Assembly (NCBI GenBank): GCA_907165275.2
Contig: OU015660.1
Location: 6,264,501-6,328,500 of the forward strand
From: Zygaena filipendulae
Lineage: Eukaryota; Arthropoda; Insecta; Lepidoptera; Zygaenidae
Reading direction: 5' to 3'
DNA: 64,000 nucleotides
Shown here one piece after another: positions 25,319 through 37,400 of the stretch (its first letter is position 1; every line of letters begins with the position of its first letter). The translations under genes and the position numbers were made by a program. The notes under the pieces are model-generated. The model was given only the letters and a program-made list of their open reading frames with translations, had not been told where the DNA came from and did not search any database.

Positions 25319-25564
25319 GAATTCTAACCTTTTTTTTTTTTTTTTCTCTCCTTGTATCATGCAATCAGTCAGTGTGACTATAAGCAGATCTGTTGACAGA
25401 ATAGTGACTTGTAGAGCAACTCTCCTGTGAGAGCTGCTCTAATAATCTTGAATTTTTCGACGTTTCAGGCGCCGCCCATTCTCAGGCTTTATGAGTTGCA
25501 TTGCCAGCTGGTTAGGATGTACAGCCATTCTGGCGTTGTATTTGGTGCAGTGGAATTCTAACCT
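25319..25564 (-). pseudogene. Poly(A) retrocopy of an unidentified RNA, 12-bp target duplication
   Basis: GAATTCTAACCT occurs exactly at 25319-25330 and 25553-25564. The insert (25331-25552) begins on the + strand with a long T run, a poly(A) tail on the minus strand. On the minus strand the insert is open from its 5' end for 37 codons (ending ...RRLKRRKIQDY, then TAG), followed by about 90 bases of apparent 3'UTR and the poly(A). This fits a 5'-truncated processed pseudogene; the source protein was not recognised. An unknown poly(A) SINE is the alternative, because an open frame of this length can occur by chance. No AATAAA precedes the tail. Confidence 0.7.
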
Positions 25565-27677
25565 ATGTAACTATTTAGTACGTAAACTTTTATTTATAAT
25601 TGTTTATGCTTTTATTGCAACTGTAATAAAGATATTCACTAAATAAACTTCTTGACCTCTGATTTTTTTATTAATAACAAGGCTAAACGTTTGACCACAT
25701 TAACTCACCTGATGTCAAGTGACCTTGTGGTCGAAGGTTGTTAAACCTAGACTGGAATAGGAACTGGCGTTCAAGTGAGCTTGTCGGGCTATACCGCTAG
25801 TTAATTTTTTTTTTATATAAGCTTTCAAGGGGTGCCACATCTTATTTTCAATCTCAAGATTGATACTCATTTGATAATATTTACTGTCGTGGGATTTTAA
25901 ATACGTTTATACAGATATTGCTATTTCCTATGTTTGAACGTCACGGGAAATGGCAACAATTGTATCATTAATATCGTATAAGCGCTTAATTGAAATGCTA
26001 CGTTGCGACCTTATACAACGTGTAGTACGGGAAAGTGCAATGATTTTTAAAGAACTCGTAATGGTTAGTGTACAATAGGTAATATGAAATAGTGACGGCA
26101 CTCAAATGATGAAATAAAACACCTACAAATTTAATAAATTTAGTTTTTGTGATTGCCTTTCTGCATCGGACGACCAGATTTACCTAATTGATATAAATAA
26201 CTTGTTTATTATTTATCCATTGTAAAATAGTTTATTACTATGAAAATCTTAAGCAAATCTTGTGGGCTATATACCTACCATGTCAAATTATTATATACCA
26301 TTACCAGCACACGGTCTTCAGATATGACCACACCTTTTTCTAACACGCTGTATTTCAATAGTCATAACGTAAGCATTGTCTCATGAATCATGAGTGAACC
26401 TTCTCATCACTCGCATTTTACAGCCATCTGTGCGAACTGCAGTGAAGAGCTACACGCAACAAGCCTTAACGTTTCATTTCATATCTAAACTTTTGAATAA
26501 AACAAAGTTTAGATTCAAGAGATATATTTTTTGTATCTATTCTCAGGTGCTATCTGCTTTGGAGAAAATGATTTTACAGAAAAGTCATGAAAAATTTCAC
26601 AACTGTAAAAAATCCACAAAAGAATATCGAAGAGATTTGTAGAAATTCGATTTTGTATTGGGTGTTTTTTTTTTACGTTTAAATTATTTTACAAACTGTC
26701 GTCTGCGGCTCCTTATTTTTTGTTGTATCGAGTATTGCTTTTACGCTTTAAATTTCAAACAATCCTCATATTTATTACTGCGGCAAAAATAAAATGAGGT
26801 TGCCTCATTCCATTCCGTGATGTCGATCAAACAAAGCCTATATTTTAAGTCGGACTACAAGCAAAGCAACTTTTTTCAAGTAGGTTATCTATATTTTTAA
26901 CTGACTTCTTAAGTGCTGTGTTTCTTTCAAGCAAGAGATTTATAAAATTATACTAATTTGAAAATTAAAATCAAGCTGCGTTACAATGTTTCATCGCCAT
27001 TTTGTGTAGTTTTACAATCTAAAAAGTGTAAAACTAATATCGCTAGTTAGCGTCTTAACTACTAAAACTCCTATAAACTGATTTACAACTTAATTCGCTT
27101 TATGTATAAAGCCAACATAATTTTTTACAAAAAATAATCTCCCTGAGTAATTACTTACGTATAAAACTATAACGTAGAACGAACTCAACCCGATGATTAA
27201 TGATTCATCCGTTTCCTTTAGTAAGTTCATTGCATAATATTATTACAAAAAACTTCGAGGATGGTACAGCTTTCAACGGAACATCTCTAATGACTTCTGA
27301 GAAAGGTGCTCCAGTATACTATCGAAGATTTAAATTTCAATAGGTTGTACCTATCACGATTATAAAACAAGTGTTCGCTCGGAGCCAATGTCGTCGTCCG
27401 ATAGAACTTGGTGGTACACAATGGATAACGACTTCGACTATATCAATTTTAATACCTGCCACGTTAAACATCTCAGGGTTAAACTTAAATCTGTTACCCT
27501 GATATTTTACTTGTTTCTACCACCACTCATTACTCATACTCTTTCTATTACAATACGTACATATGTACGTACTATACATACATACTCCACACGTGATTCG
27601 CAAGACAGGTCAGCCTAACGGACGCTATTTAGGTATTCAGTCATGAGAATTCGACGAGGAAAAACATATCGTTAAAC

Positions 27678-27715
27678 CACTTGCCCGTTTGCCCCCTCCC
27701 CTATGACATAAAAAA
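27678..27715 (+). mobile_element. LINE 3' end fragment
   Basis: Near-identical to 22903-22940 except for five extra bases ('tcccc') in the C-rich block, ending in 'tatgacataaaaaaat'. Confidence 0.6.
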
Positions 27716-27939
27716 ATATATACCTTGTTTTCAAAGACATTCCAGGACCTAATATATCTCACCCGTTATGGAGCAAATCGACTGAGGTGGGTATGGGGTA
27801 TGGGACATGACAATATTACTCGCTTACCTATAAATTAAGCTTAGCGCAGTTCAGGTAACGCCACGAGATTGGAGATTGAGATGTTTATTTATAAGATACG
27901 TTGACGTTTTTGGTAACTCGAGCAGAGGTACGTAGAACT

Positions 27940-28260
27940 AGAGTGACCTGCTGACTGTGGGTCGGGGGTGTTCGGATTTGGTGAGTGCTTAGCGGCGAGT
28001 ACCGTAGCGATGGCATCGCGGTCGTGCGCCTCCGCTCACGGCGGCCCCCGGCGCTCGCGTCGCCGTGACTTATGGCCCCCGCGCGGACCCCGATCGTACG
28101 ATTGAATAATAATAATATTCGATTCCCGCACACCGAATTTATGTTAGGCAGGTGTAGGAAGTGAGCAAAGTGTCCCGTATCGGGGCGCATCGGCTCTCGC
28201 TGCGCATTACCCGCCCAAGAGTGCTATACAACCGCCGCGCCCGCTGCTCCCTAGGCGTCG
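27940..28260. promoter_or_regulatory. CpG-rich island
   Basis: GC- and CpG-dense sequence with blocks such as 'cggcggcccccggcgctcgc' among AT-rich DNA. A 101-codon minus-strand frame (27885-28190) crosses it but is low-complexity and unrecognised, as expected when GC-rich DNA lacks stops. Candidate promoter or conserved regulatory element. Confidence 0.3.
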
Positions 28261-29174
28261 ATATAACAGATATATGAATACCTACAAGATTAGTAGATAC
28301 ATGCGGTTCCCTTAAAACGTCAGCTAAATTCTATTCCTGTAAAACTCACCTAAACTTTATAGACTGATTCGTCTGAAACTAACGGAATTCAGCTGTTTTT
28401 ACCTACCTACCTGTATTTACGAATTAGTTCCCAACAATATAAAAATATAAAATTATGCAACTTATTTCCGTTGAATAGGAAAATTTGTAGCGTAGCAAAC
28501 CCCTGACCTGATAAAAGACGTCAGACGTGCATGAATCACTATAGCGTTGGACAATTGGCTGCGCGGACAAAGATCTGTTTTTGTAGATCATTTAGCTAAT
28601 ATAACGTGCCTATAAAATATCACGACAAAGTTCAATGTCCCATAAATATAAAATTCACGCTACCGTAGACATGCCTTCAATATTGTTGCCAGTACGTACC
28701 GCGTTTCGTGGTAATATGGGCCTTCCCACTGCTAGATATGTAACCAGAAAACATGACATCGGTAAACCACAAGCGACTGCGTTTTCTCATCCGATAATGC
28801 GAGAGAATTTGTTATATTATGATGGTATAAGTACCTACTATTATGCGAGAAGTTCACTTGTTCGCTACTAAATTGCCTCAAGTTCAATGCACTAAAAATT
28901 TTGTTGTAAATTATGGGTTCACACGTCTAATGTTTTCACCGCGTCATAAAAACGTGACCGAGACTACTCTTTTCAACTTCTGGATCGATACTCACAGGAA
29001 ATTGATTAATTTCTACTCTACCGTTATCTATTAGATTTGGAAAGAAATTTTACGATGTTAATTAAAAAAATGTATACGTACTTTTCACTATCATAAAGGG
29101 CGATTGCTCTAAAGTAATTATTTTCTCATTACTTTTTTTGTTAATTTAGTATATGCATAGTTTTATTTTGTTTA

Positions 29175-29248
29175 AAAATCTTAATTTGAAAAAAAAAAAC
29201 ATACATACAATCGAACATAGAACCTCCTCCTTTTTGGAAGTCGGTTAA
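29175..29248 (-). mobile_element. LINE 3' tail fragment
   Basis: The minus strand reads 'taaccgacttccaaaaagga' then 'ggaggttct', ending in T- and A-rich sequence. Same tail as 47165-47200 and 53001-53057. Common 3' terminal sequence of lepidopteran LINEs. Confidence 0.6.
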
Positions 29249-29706
29249 AAATGGAAACACTATCATTTTACCGTTATAATTGTTAGTAATATCTTTTTTC
29301 CTATAGGATCTATCTGTGATATTTTAAATTTCAGAGTCACAGTAATTTTTTTAACAATAGAAATAGCTGCAACCTCCAGTTATTTCGCTATGGTTCACTT
29401 ATACCTACTTAATTCTGCTATTATTTCCTCATTGCTGCATATAAATTTTAGAGACTGCCTTACAATTACTGTCCGTTTCTTCCATATTTAGGTTCAGATT
29501 TCACATGATTCTCAAACATTAGAAATGGTAGCAAAAAATTAAGTGCCTGCAACATACTCATGCAATATTCGTACATTCGTATAAAAACCACTCAATCTAA
29601 AGTTTTTTTTTTATTATATGCGTTTAAAATTACATGTCAGGAAAATAACTTTTGCCTGTGCTAATACATTAATATTGTTCAAACGAATTATCTATAGTAG
29701 GTAATA

Positions 29707-29967
29707 CTAGCTGTCCCCCGCAATTTCATTCGCGGTAATTTCGGAGTTCCCGCGGTAATTCCGGGAAAAAAGTGCTGTAGTTTACGGTTATAAGCAGTTC
29801 CCCGCATTAATTCCGGAGTTCCGGCGGGAATTCCGGGATAAAAACTATCCTATCTTTTAAGTTGGACCATATTATAAATGGTTACCAAATTTTATCAAAA
29901 TCCGTTCAGTAGTTTCGGAGTCCATCGCGAACAAACAACGTGACACGTGATTTATATATTAAGAAGA
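29707..29967 (-). mobile_element. Helitron with doubled 3' cassette
   Basis: On the minus strand it starts TCTTCTTAATATATAAATC and ends in CTAG, at the A/T target (A 29706, T 29968). The 'ggaactccggaatta' 3' block is present twice. Shares the 'gttggaccatattataaatg' core with the copy at 44030-44258. Confidence 0.82.
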
Positions 29968-29971
29968 TAAA

Positions 29972-30133
29972 AAGAGGTAAAATTTGTAAGTTTGTAGGGG
30001 TAATCTCTGAACTACTGAATCAAATGTAAAGATTTCTTCACTGATTTTTTGAATCAACAGTATTCCAGATTGACAGATATTTTTTTATTCTGAAACAAAA
30101 AGTTCCCGCGGGAATACCGCAATGGGCTAGTGG
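29972..30133 (+). mobile_element. Helitron remnant
   Basis: 'gaactactgaatcaaatgta' and 'aaagttcccgcgggaatacc' followed by 'gggctagtgg' keep family order. Immediately downstream of another copy in opposite orientation. Confidence 0.5.
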
Positions 30134-30276
30134 ACTAATTCGTTTTTGTAGTTTATCTTGTAGATTAATAAAAAAAATTGGACATGTATTTTTTTCATTT
30201 TTTACGTAATCAAAAAATAACGGCGATACATTGAGCTGAAATTTCACGTGACGTCACTATCTTGTGTAGATTGTAT

Positions 30277-30293
30277 GGGGGGGGGGGGGGGGG
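30277..30293 (+). repeat. Run of 17 consecutive G
   Basis: Seventeen uninterrupted G in an AT-rich region. Could form G-quadruplex structure and is a likely sequencing-error site. No associated element seen. Confidence 0.95.
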
Positions 30294-31390
30294 CTTATAG
30301 CGGTTAATGACATTACGAGCCCCAACCCTAAACTTTAATGCGCTTTATCTCTGTATATTTTCATTAATTTGAAAAACCAAAGAATATGTGTCTATTGTTT
30401 TTTTTTTATTTTCTAACTGACGAACTAATTAGAATATTGATTTTCATAAGTGATCAACATCCCTATTCACAGGTTTTAGTATTCGCACTTGCCAGGCGCG
30501 TTTGTCTCGCGGAGGCGGCTGTTTCTGCGTTTGGAACTTTGGACGGACGTTACGCTCTAGATATAATCAATTTATTTCCACAATACGTCATCATTGCGTC
30601 GTAACGGTTGTATCAATTAATGTCATTAAAATAAGCAGTTTGGCCTTCAATCACGTACAACTTGTACAAGTCGACACCAGCGTTTACGCATATTGTCTGT
30701 TGCAATGGTGAGTTCGCCTTTAAATTCCTACACTGTAAGTTAGTGTCGAGCTTTTTTACCATTTACCATACCATTTTATACAATTCATATACTTACAATG
30801 TTTTATTTAATAAAGAAGAATCCAAAATAAAAAAGGGTTTCGAATTATATTAATTTGATAAGACGATAATAATCATTAATTTTATAATAGTACTTACTAT
30901 TAGTACCTACGTTAACAATGGAAACAGCGCAACTATGTAGTTGCGTATATATACGTAATTACGGATAATAATAAAATAAAAAATAATAAAGTCGTTGTAT
31001 CCAAGTCGCACCACAAATACCATATTAATAAAAAACAGCTAAAACAATAGCACACAATAATCATGTCTTCGCGCGAATTCGGTCCAGTGCATTAAAATCG
31101 TACTGTAGAAATAAATGCTGAGCTGCGATACGGTAGATACCTATGTACTATTCAGTTTCTTCGGAAGTGTTTGATTTCATATTTATTATTTATACTATTC
31201 TTGTATTTTGAGGAGCGTTATGTTGTCCTTTACGAACAATTGTCTCACGTGGCCGCCTAGCGCGTCAATAAATTTTGTATCCGACATCTTATGATTGGTA
31301 TGTGCTAAACTTCTGAGATTCCCAAACTTTTATTAAACCTTTTCGTGCAAACAGAAAATGTCAATGCCCTGTGTGACAATTTTAATGGGT

Positions 31391-31426
31391 AGTCTAGTTC
31401 TTAAATAAAATTTTAAGAACTAGACT
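31391..31426. repeat. Perfect 15-bp inverted repeat, 6-nt loop
   Basis: AGTCTAGTTCTTAAA (31391-31405) pairs exactly with TTTAAGAACTAGACT (31412-31426). May be a terminator-like or transposon-derived hairpin; no other context. Confidence 0.85.
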
Positions 31427-34261
31427 TGACTAGTTTCCTACGAGATTGACGTTAGATCGATTTGGCATTTTTACGGTGTTCTAACTCTTAGCCCAGCTCA
31501 CTCTCGCCCAGCTATAAATATACGTAGCTACTTTCACAGAGCTCTTCGTATGAACCCCCTTTTGAATGTCATCGTGACTTCCTATAGGTGCCCGTCCTCC
31601 ACTTTGAAAACCACTGCGCCAGACAGTCCCTCGTCCTCACGACTTTTCAAGCAATAAAATCAGAATTCCATATATGTAATATTATGTTAGTTGTTCGTAT
31701 CATTTAATACCATATCTTATTGATCGGAAATATTCCTTTGTGTTGAAATCTTAGCAGTGAGCGTGATTAACATTTAGCAAGTGCGGTCATTGTATGTGAC
31801 TCCGGGTCGTGTATCAGCGCCGGCGTTTCATAGGGCTATCTTAGAAACATTAGCATTATCAAAAGGGCCGCGGGCGTCATGCTCATATCGGCGGGGACAC
31901 GCGACGGTCGCGGAAGCGCCGCATGAAGCCAAAGGCCCCGACAGACGAGCAGCGATAACTCAACAACTCTGCATACTTCAAATACAATCGTTTGGAGACC
32001 GCACCGCAATGGATACGCCGCCGCTCCTTTGCCCATCTTAAAGCGTTACACATTACGCTCGTGCCGACTGTCGGTGTGGTTCGGAGCTTTTTCTTTAAAT
32101 ATATATATTTTTTTTAAGAATTCATATTTTTGAAATTATACTACATATTTATAGTACGAGTATAAAATTAGCATCGAATGTTGCATTCTATGTTAATGCG
32201 ACTTAGTTCGACAGTGTCCTCGAGAGATATTATACTTTTGAGCGATTAACAAATCAAACTATTATTATTCGTAGATACATATAACATTAAGTACTATTAC
32301 CATACCTCACACGAACAATCTATAAAATATGCAAAAATAATCATCATAAAAATATCTGCAGTACCCATCAATTCACTTCGTCGTTTTATGAAATATCTAC
32401 ATCATATTATCGTTTGTATCTGCTTATGTAGCACGATAAAAAATCACTTGATAAATATTTAGTTTGTTTGTTTGCAATAGCTCGTCAGTTATTTTTCAAT
32501 GTCATAGCTAGTTCATGTTATGTTACATTTCAAAATCGTGTTCTATTTTCATGTAATTTAATTTATATCTCGACGTAGCCCAAATAAAGAAGTCTCTAGA
32601 ATACCTGGCATATTTGAAACTGCCTAATAAATATTTATTATTATCATTGTAAACTTTTGCTCCATTTTGCTACAAGACGTGCTTGAAATTTTAAATAATT
32701 CATCAGGCAATCTTCCAACCATCGATGCGAGCACAAAAATTGTTGGTTTATAATTTTCCCAGTTTATAAATAGATTTTGATAGATATGCCGTATGTGTTG
32801 TTAACGAAACGGTGTAGATCATTGCAAGAAGCGCTCAGCAGTGGCCAGTTCAATGAGCGTAGCGCGGAAGCGGCTCGCACCGGCGCACGCGCTGCGCCGT
32901 TACCATCGACGACTATTAAAGCGACCAATCTTAATTATCAACAGTTACCGCAAACTAGTGTGATCCGTGTCGTGTAACACCTCCTTCCAACTCCAACGTC
33001 TTACCACCCTTCAGATGCTAATGAACACTTCGCCAGTATTAATGAGTTTAAGTCCTGAAGTCAGCCCAGTGTTAAGAGAACCATTCTGAGTCTGAAATCG
33101 ATTGAGACGACACTTCACTCTTTTGTTCAGAGTAAAATACGCATTTTTGTATGAGATGCTTGAATTTATAATACAAATGGTATTCAACTTTTTATAATAT
33201 CATCATGAACGGCATAAGATCATCTGTCGCAATAGGTATTTTGTTCTTCTGAAGTCAAGTTTCAGTATTTATTTGTATAAAAACGTTCCCTATCATGGTA
33301 GGTCTACAAAAGAAACTAATGCAACATCTTTTATTCCAAAATACATTGTCTCCGTATGAAAGATATATTAAATTATTATTTATTTATTTATTGCACATCC
33401 ATTACTATTATTATCTGCTTTATATCCTTGATTAAACAAAGACCTCTATTTTTGTTCGGCGTTCATTCCTTATTCGGGATGTTTATCACAAAAATACTTT
33501 ACCCCATACAATTATTTCCCCCGCAGAATACTAAAGAGTCGAAGTTTAGTTTATCGTAGTGATTGCGGCCCAAAATGTAATTTGGTAAAATAAGTGGTAG
33601 TAACTAGGACAAGAACATATATTATTTTTTTTATCATTTCCACATTGCTTATTTTTACAAAGAACACTCTAATGCAACATAGTTACATTTTTGTACTTAA
33701 ATAAGGATTCGTGTTCTACAAAATCATTCTAAAGATTAAGTAACAGCCTTTTCTTATATGGTTTTACAAGCATATATTGTCGGAGTGGTATAATATGTGT
33801 TGCTGCGCTGTTGTTTGGTTGATCTCTCACAAGATAGCGCACGGCGCCGGATACCGCGATAGCAACATCTTCCTCACGGTGCACCGTCCTCTAATTACTA
33901 ACACTATCACATTGTAAAATTTAATGTTCCTGATTCGCAGATGCTCCTTAGAAAACAAGTATGTAGAGCAAATATTTCTCATGAAAGTTATCTGGTACAT
34001 ATTTTTATTTATTTTTTATCGTTGTAATCCATCTGTTAGTATCGTTATCATTAAGCACGTCTAGTAGATTTATACGGTCTTTTTGTTCACCTTTGATTTT
34101 CGTATGTGTCTCAATCTTTTCAGTTTTAAATATGTAATTGTTTTTTTTTTGCCACTAATTCTCAGTTCCACATACCTCATATTTGTATATAGTAGGTATA
34201 TTACAGCAAGAACTTTCTAGGCAATGTTTTTATTTTTGCTAATATTTCTAACATGTTATTT

Positions 34262-34470
34262 AACTGTAAAAGTATTATATACTAAAAACATTGAAAAAAC
34301 GTGAATTGTATGTGACGTTGTGGTCATCTCTGGATCTACTAAACCGATTTTAAAAATTCTTTTACCAATAGAATGCTACAATGTTCCTGAGTGTAATAGG
34401 ATATTATTACCCCGGAATTCCCGCGAGAACTCTGAAATTATTGCAGGTGAAACCGCGGAGTTACAGCTTG
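34262..34470 (+). mobile_element. Diverged Helitron
   Basis: Carries 'ggaattcccgcgagaactct' and 'gcaggtgaaaccgcgg', with CTTG replacing CTAG. The middle block ('caatagaatgctacaatgtt') matches the copy at 16437-16639. Confidence 0.6.
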
Positions 34471-37400
34471 TATTGTATACACAGGTTGTTTTTACCACTG
34501 CTGACCACCCAGTGGATGCTTCGTGGCGGTCATCTTTTGCTTTTGCCGCGATTTTTTTTTTCTTATAGGTATATTTTATCATCTTGCCATTGTTTTTAAT
34601 AATTAAACTTTGAACATAGCTTGCGTATTTTTGCTAAATATATATCATAACCCAGTCTTTTACGTATCATGTTAACCAAATAGGTCGATCATTTTATGAT
34701 AACATCTAGAGCCACTTGCAAGAACGCTATGACATTTTATAGTTCGAAAAACAAAGCTCATTAATATACAGTTACGACTTGCGACGGCTAAAGGAGCAGG
34801 CATGGTCATTCACTTCATGCGACAAAAACTGATGATAAATTACCAACATGATCCCGAGTAGTCTTGACAGCCAAACTCAGTGGTGGGCGAATCCCGTCGA
34901 TAAATATTATCTGTTATCTATTTTAGCAAATGGCACTAGAATAAATCGTCATACGTTATTTTATCGTTACACTCTTCTTCATTTGCTTTTTTGCCTTAAA
35001 CTGTTCACCGTGACCAATTGGGTGGGCGTGCACAAACAATAGACAATTATGTCCAGTTGCACGGTTCTTGTGTCCGGACAATAAATGATCGATTTTCCTT
35101 CTGTTTTAATGTTAAACCACAACCATAAATTAGATGTCTTTAAATTGATATAGAACATTGTATTGTTAATGATTTTTCCTAAATAATAATGTATCTATGT
35201 CTCTCTCTTTCTCTATCTCTTTTTATATGTCTCGCTATGTCTTAATAAATTGTTTCTTCATATCATATAAAATTGGTTCCAAAACAATGTTGATAACATA
35301 TATTTGTTGATTGGGCATTAAAATTTGAAGGTTGTTTATTTATTCAATTTTATTGAACACGAAAGAACAATATTACAACACACAAAAGAATATATAAGCG
35401 GCGGTCTTATCACATAGTTGCGACCTTTTTCAGATTCCCCCTACGTGAAAGGTCATATGGTCATAATTATTGCCAATACAGCAAAGTTTTTGTTTTTGCA
35501 TGTGGCTTTAAAATAATAATTACAAACTAAGGAATATTTGAACGTAGGCAAAATGTCGCCATTCATTCACTGCCTATTCATAGGAACAATTATGTAGTCT
35601 TCGGCCCAGCGATTTAACGTCTCTGTTCCCACGATTGTATCGTCAAAGGGAACTGTGTTCGCACAGATTCCCCTTATCTGTGCCGTGGAAGGTCGCTGTC
35701 GCTCGCCCAGTATTGTGTACCTTACATTACATCCCAGACAACAAATATTCACATCTCCGTGTTGTACTGAAATAAATCATTACGATAGTTACTTGCTTCA
35801 TTGTTCTATTTTATTTGTAAATCTCTATTTATTTCAAATACTCTTCTACATCAATTTTAAACTATGATTATATCACTTCCGATTTTTTTTTCGCGCGAAT
35901 TACATACGTGGTTCCGATGATTTATTTATTTGATCTCGGTATACAACTGTTCCTGCAATGTTCATCCCAGCTCTCTCAATGTCAGTGAACAACGAGCTTA
36001 CACAATATTTAGCAAATTACGTTTGGTTAGAGTTCGTCTATTCCTGTCTATGACATGGAGCGCACACTTCCTGTTGGCTCTAAGCAAACTGAGACATTTC
36101 GCCGTGGTCCGCTGGTTTCTGATGTATGCGTGGTGTGAATGTACCGGCAAACGAGTGTATGCCTACGTGTGTTTATATACGTGGGTGCGAAATTTGGCTT
36201 ACGAGGTGTTCGTTGCAATTCCCGGTTCCGCTCCGTTAAATTTGATATACGGAGGTTGATCTCATCCGCCGATACCAATTTGCGCTTGCTCGATGCTTTA
36301 ATTTTATTGCGTATCTGGTTAAAAGGTAGAACTATAATTATACCATTTACGCTATTTTTTAATAGTTTCATCAAACTTGAGTGATCAACAATTAATATGT
36401 ATACTTTCTTTTACTGAGATGATTCTCCATAATATATATGTAAATATATGTAAATATATTTTTTACAAAAATAATACGTGAAATCTATAATATATTTTTG
36501 TGTTTCTACTTCTTTTCCCCTATTTTTTTGTTTGTTATCTCACTTAGTACTTCTAAGTAATGTAATTAAAACTTGCACAAAAACTGTTTGGTTTTAAATT
36601 GGGTCGCATAACACGGCCAAGAAGCCGACAGTTCATTTGCATGTTGGTGCTCGATCCACTAACGGGTTAAGAGATAATGCGTAGCTCACTAACTCCAAAT
36701 CTCCAAGATCAACATCATGCAGCGTATTATCCGCGGCATCGTACATCAACGAACTACTCTTTAGCGCTCTTAACCTTAAAATGGATAGAAAGATCTATGT
36801 AAAACAATTCAAACTCGCTATATTTCATCGCCTTCACTGTAGATTCTATCGCGAGAGTTTCACACGTTTTATCTTATAACAATAACAGATTAGTAACAGT
36901 AAGTAGGTAAGTACTCTTACTATCATGAAAAAACTGATAAGTACACTAATAAATTGTTTATTGTTATTTTAGTTTAATGGATCGACTATTCTATTTGCGG
37001 ATCATAATTACTATAGGTAATAGAATAATTTTGTTGTTCCTAGTGGTCAAAGACCTTTTATATCTGGTCGCTTATTTTTGAAGCGAATTCTCTTGGCAAG
37101 AACTGCTCGAGTCACATTAGATACGGCAGGCCATTGATATAATAGTTACACCAGTATTAGTCTCGCTTATTCGTTACATGCGCATTATTTTGACTTCCTC
37201 CTTCAACGAATATACATAGTCTCGCTACACATACCGGATTAGTTGCTTAGGGCAAAGAATAAAGATTATATAAAGAAGCTACACTCTCCGCCTTCCACCA
37301 GTTCGAGTATTTGAACGATGATGAATGATTTAATGTATCAATTGGTATTTTTTTGGTTAAGTATCTGCGACCTGTACATGTAATGTGAGGACCTTATGGA

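Larger units (their letters stand above)
25565..29706. other. Non-coding stretch, no gene recognised
   Basis: Contains a possible LINE fragment near 25698-25735 ('actcacctgatgtcaagtga'), LINE tails (27678-27715, 29175-29248) and a CpG-rich island (27940-28260). The remaining short ORFs have no recognisable domain. Confidence 0.5.
29968..34261. other. Non-coding stretch, no gene recognised
   Basis: Holds a Helitron remnant (29972-30133), a 17-G run, a 15-bp palindrome (31391-31426) and a small CpG-rich patch (31860-31930). The 86-codon frame at 31781-32041 crosses that patch and resembles no known protein. Confidence 0.5.

Noticed and set aside
36048..36374. 108-codon minus-strand frame with a possible coiled segment
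   Set aside because: Overlaps 109- and 81-codon frames on the other strand and has no recognisable domain; no evidence to favour any.
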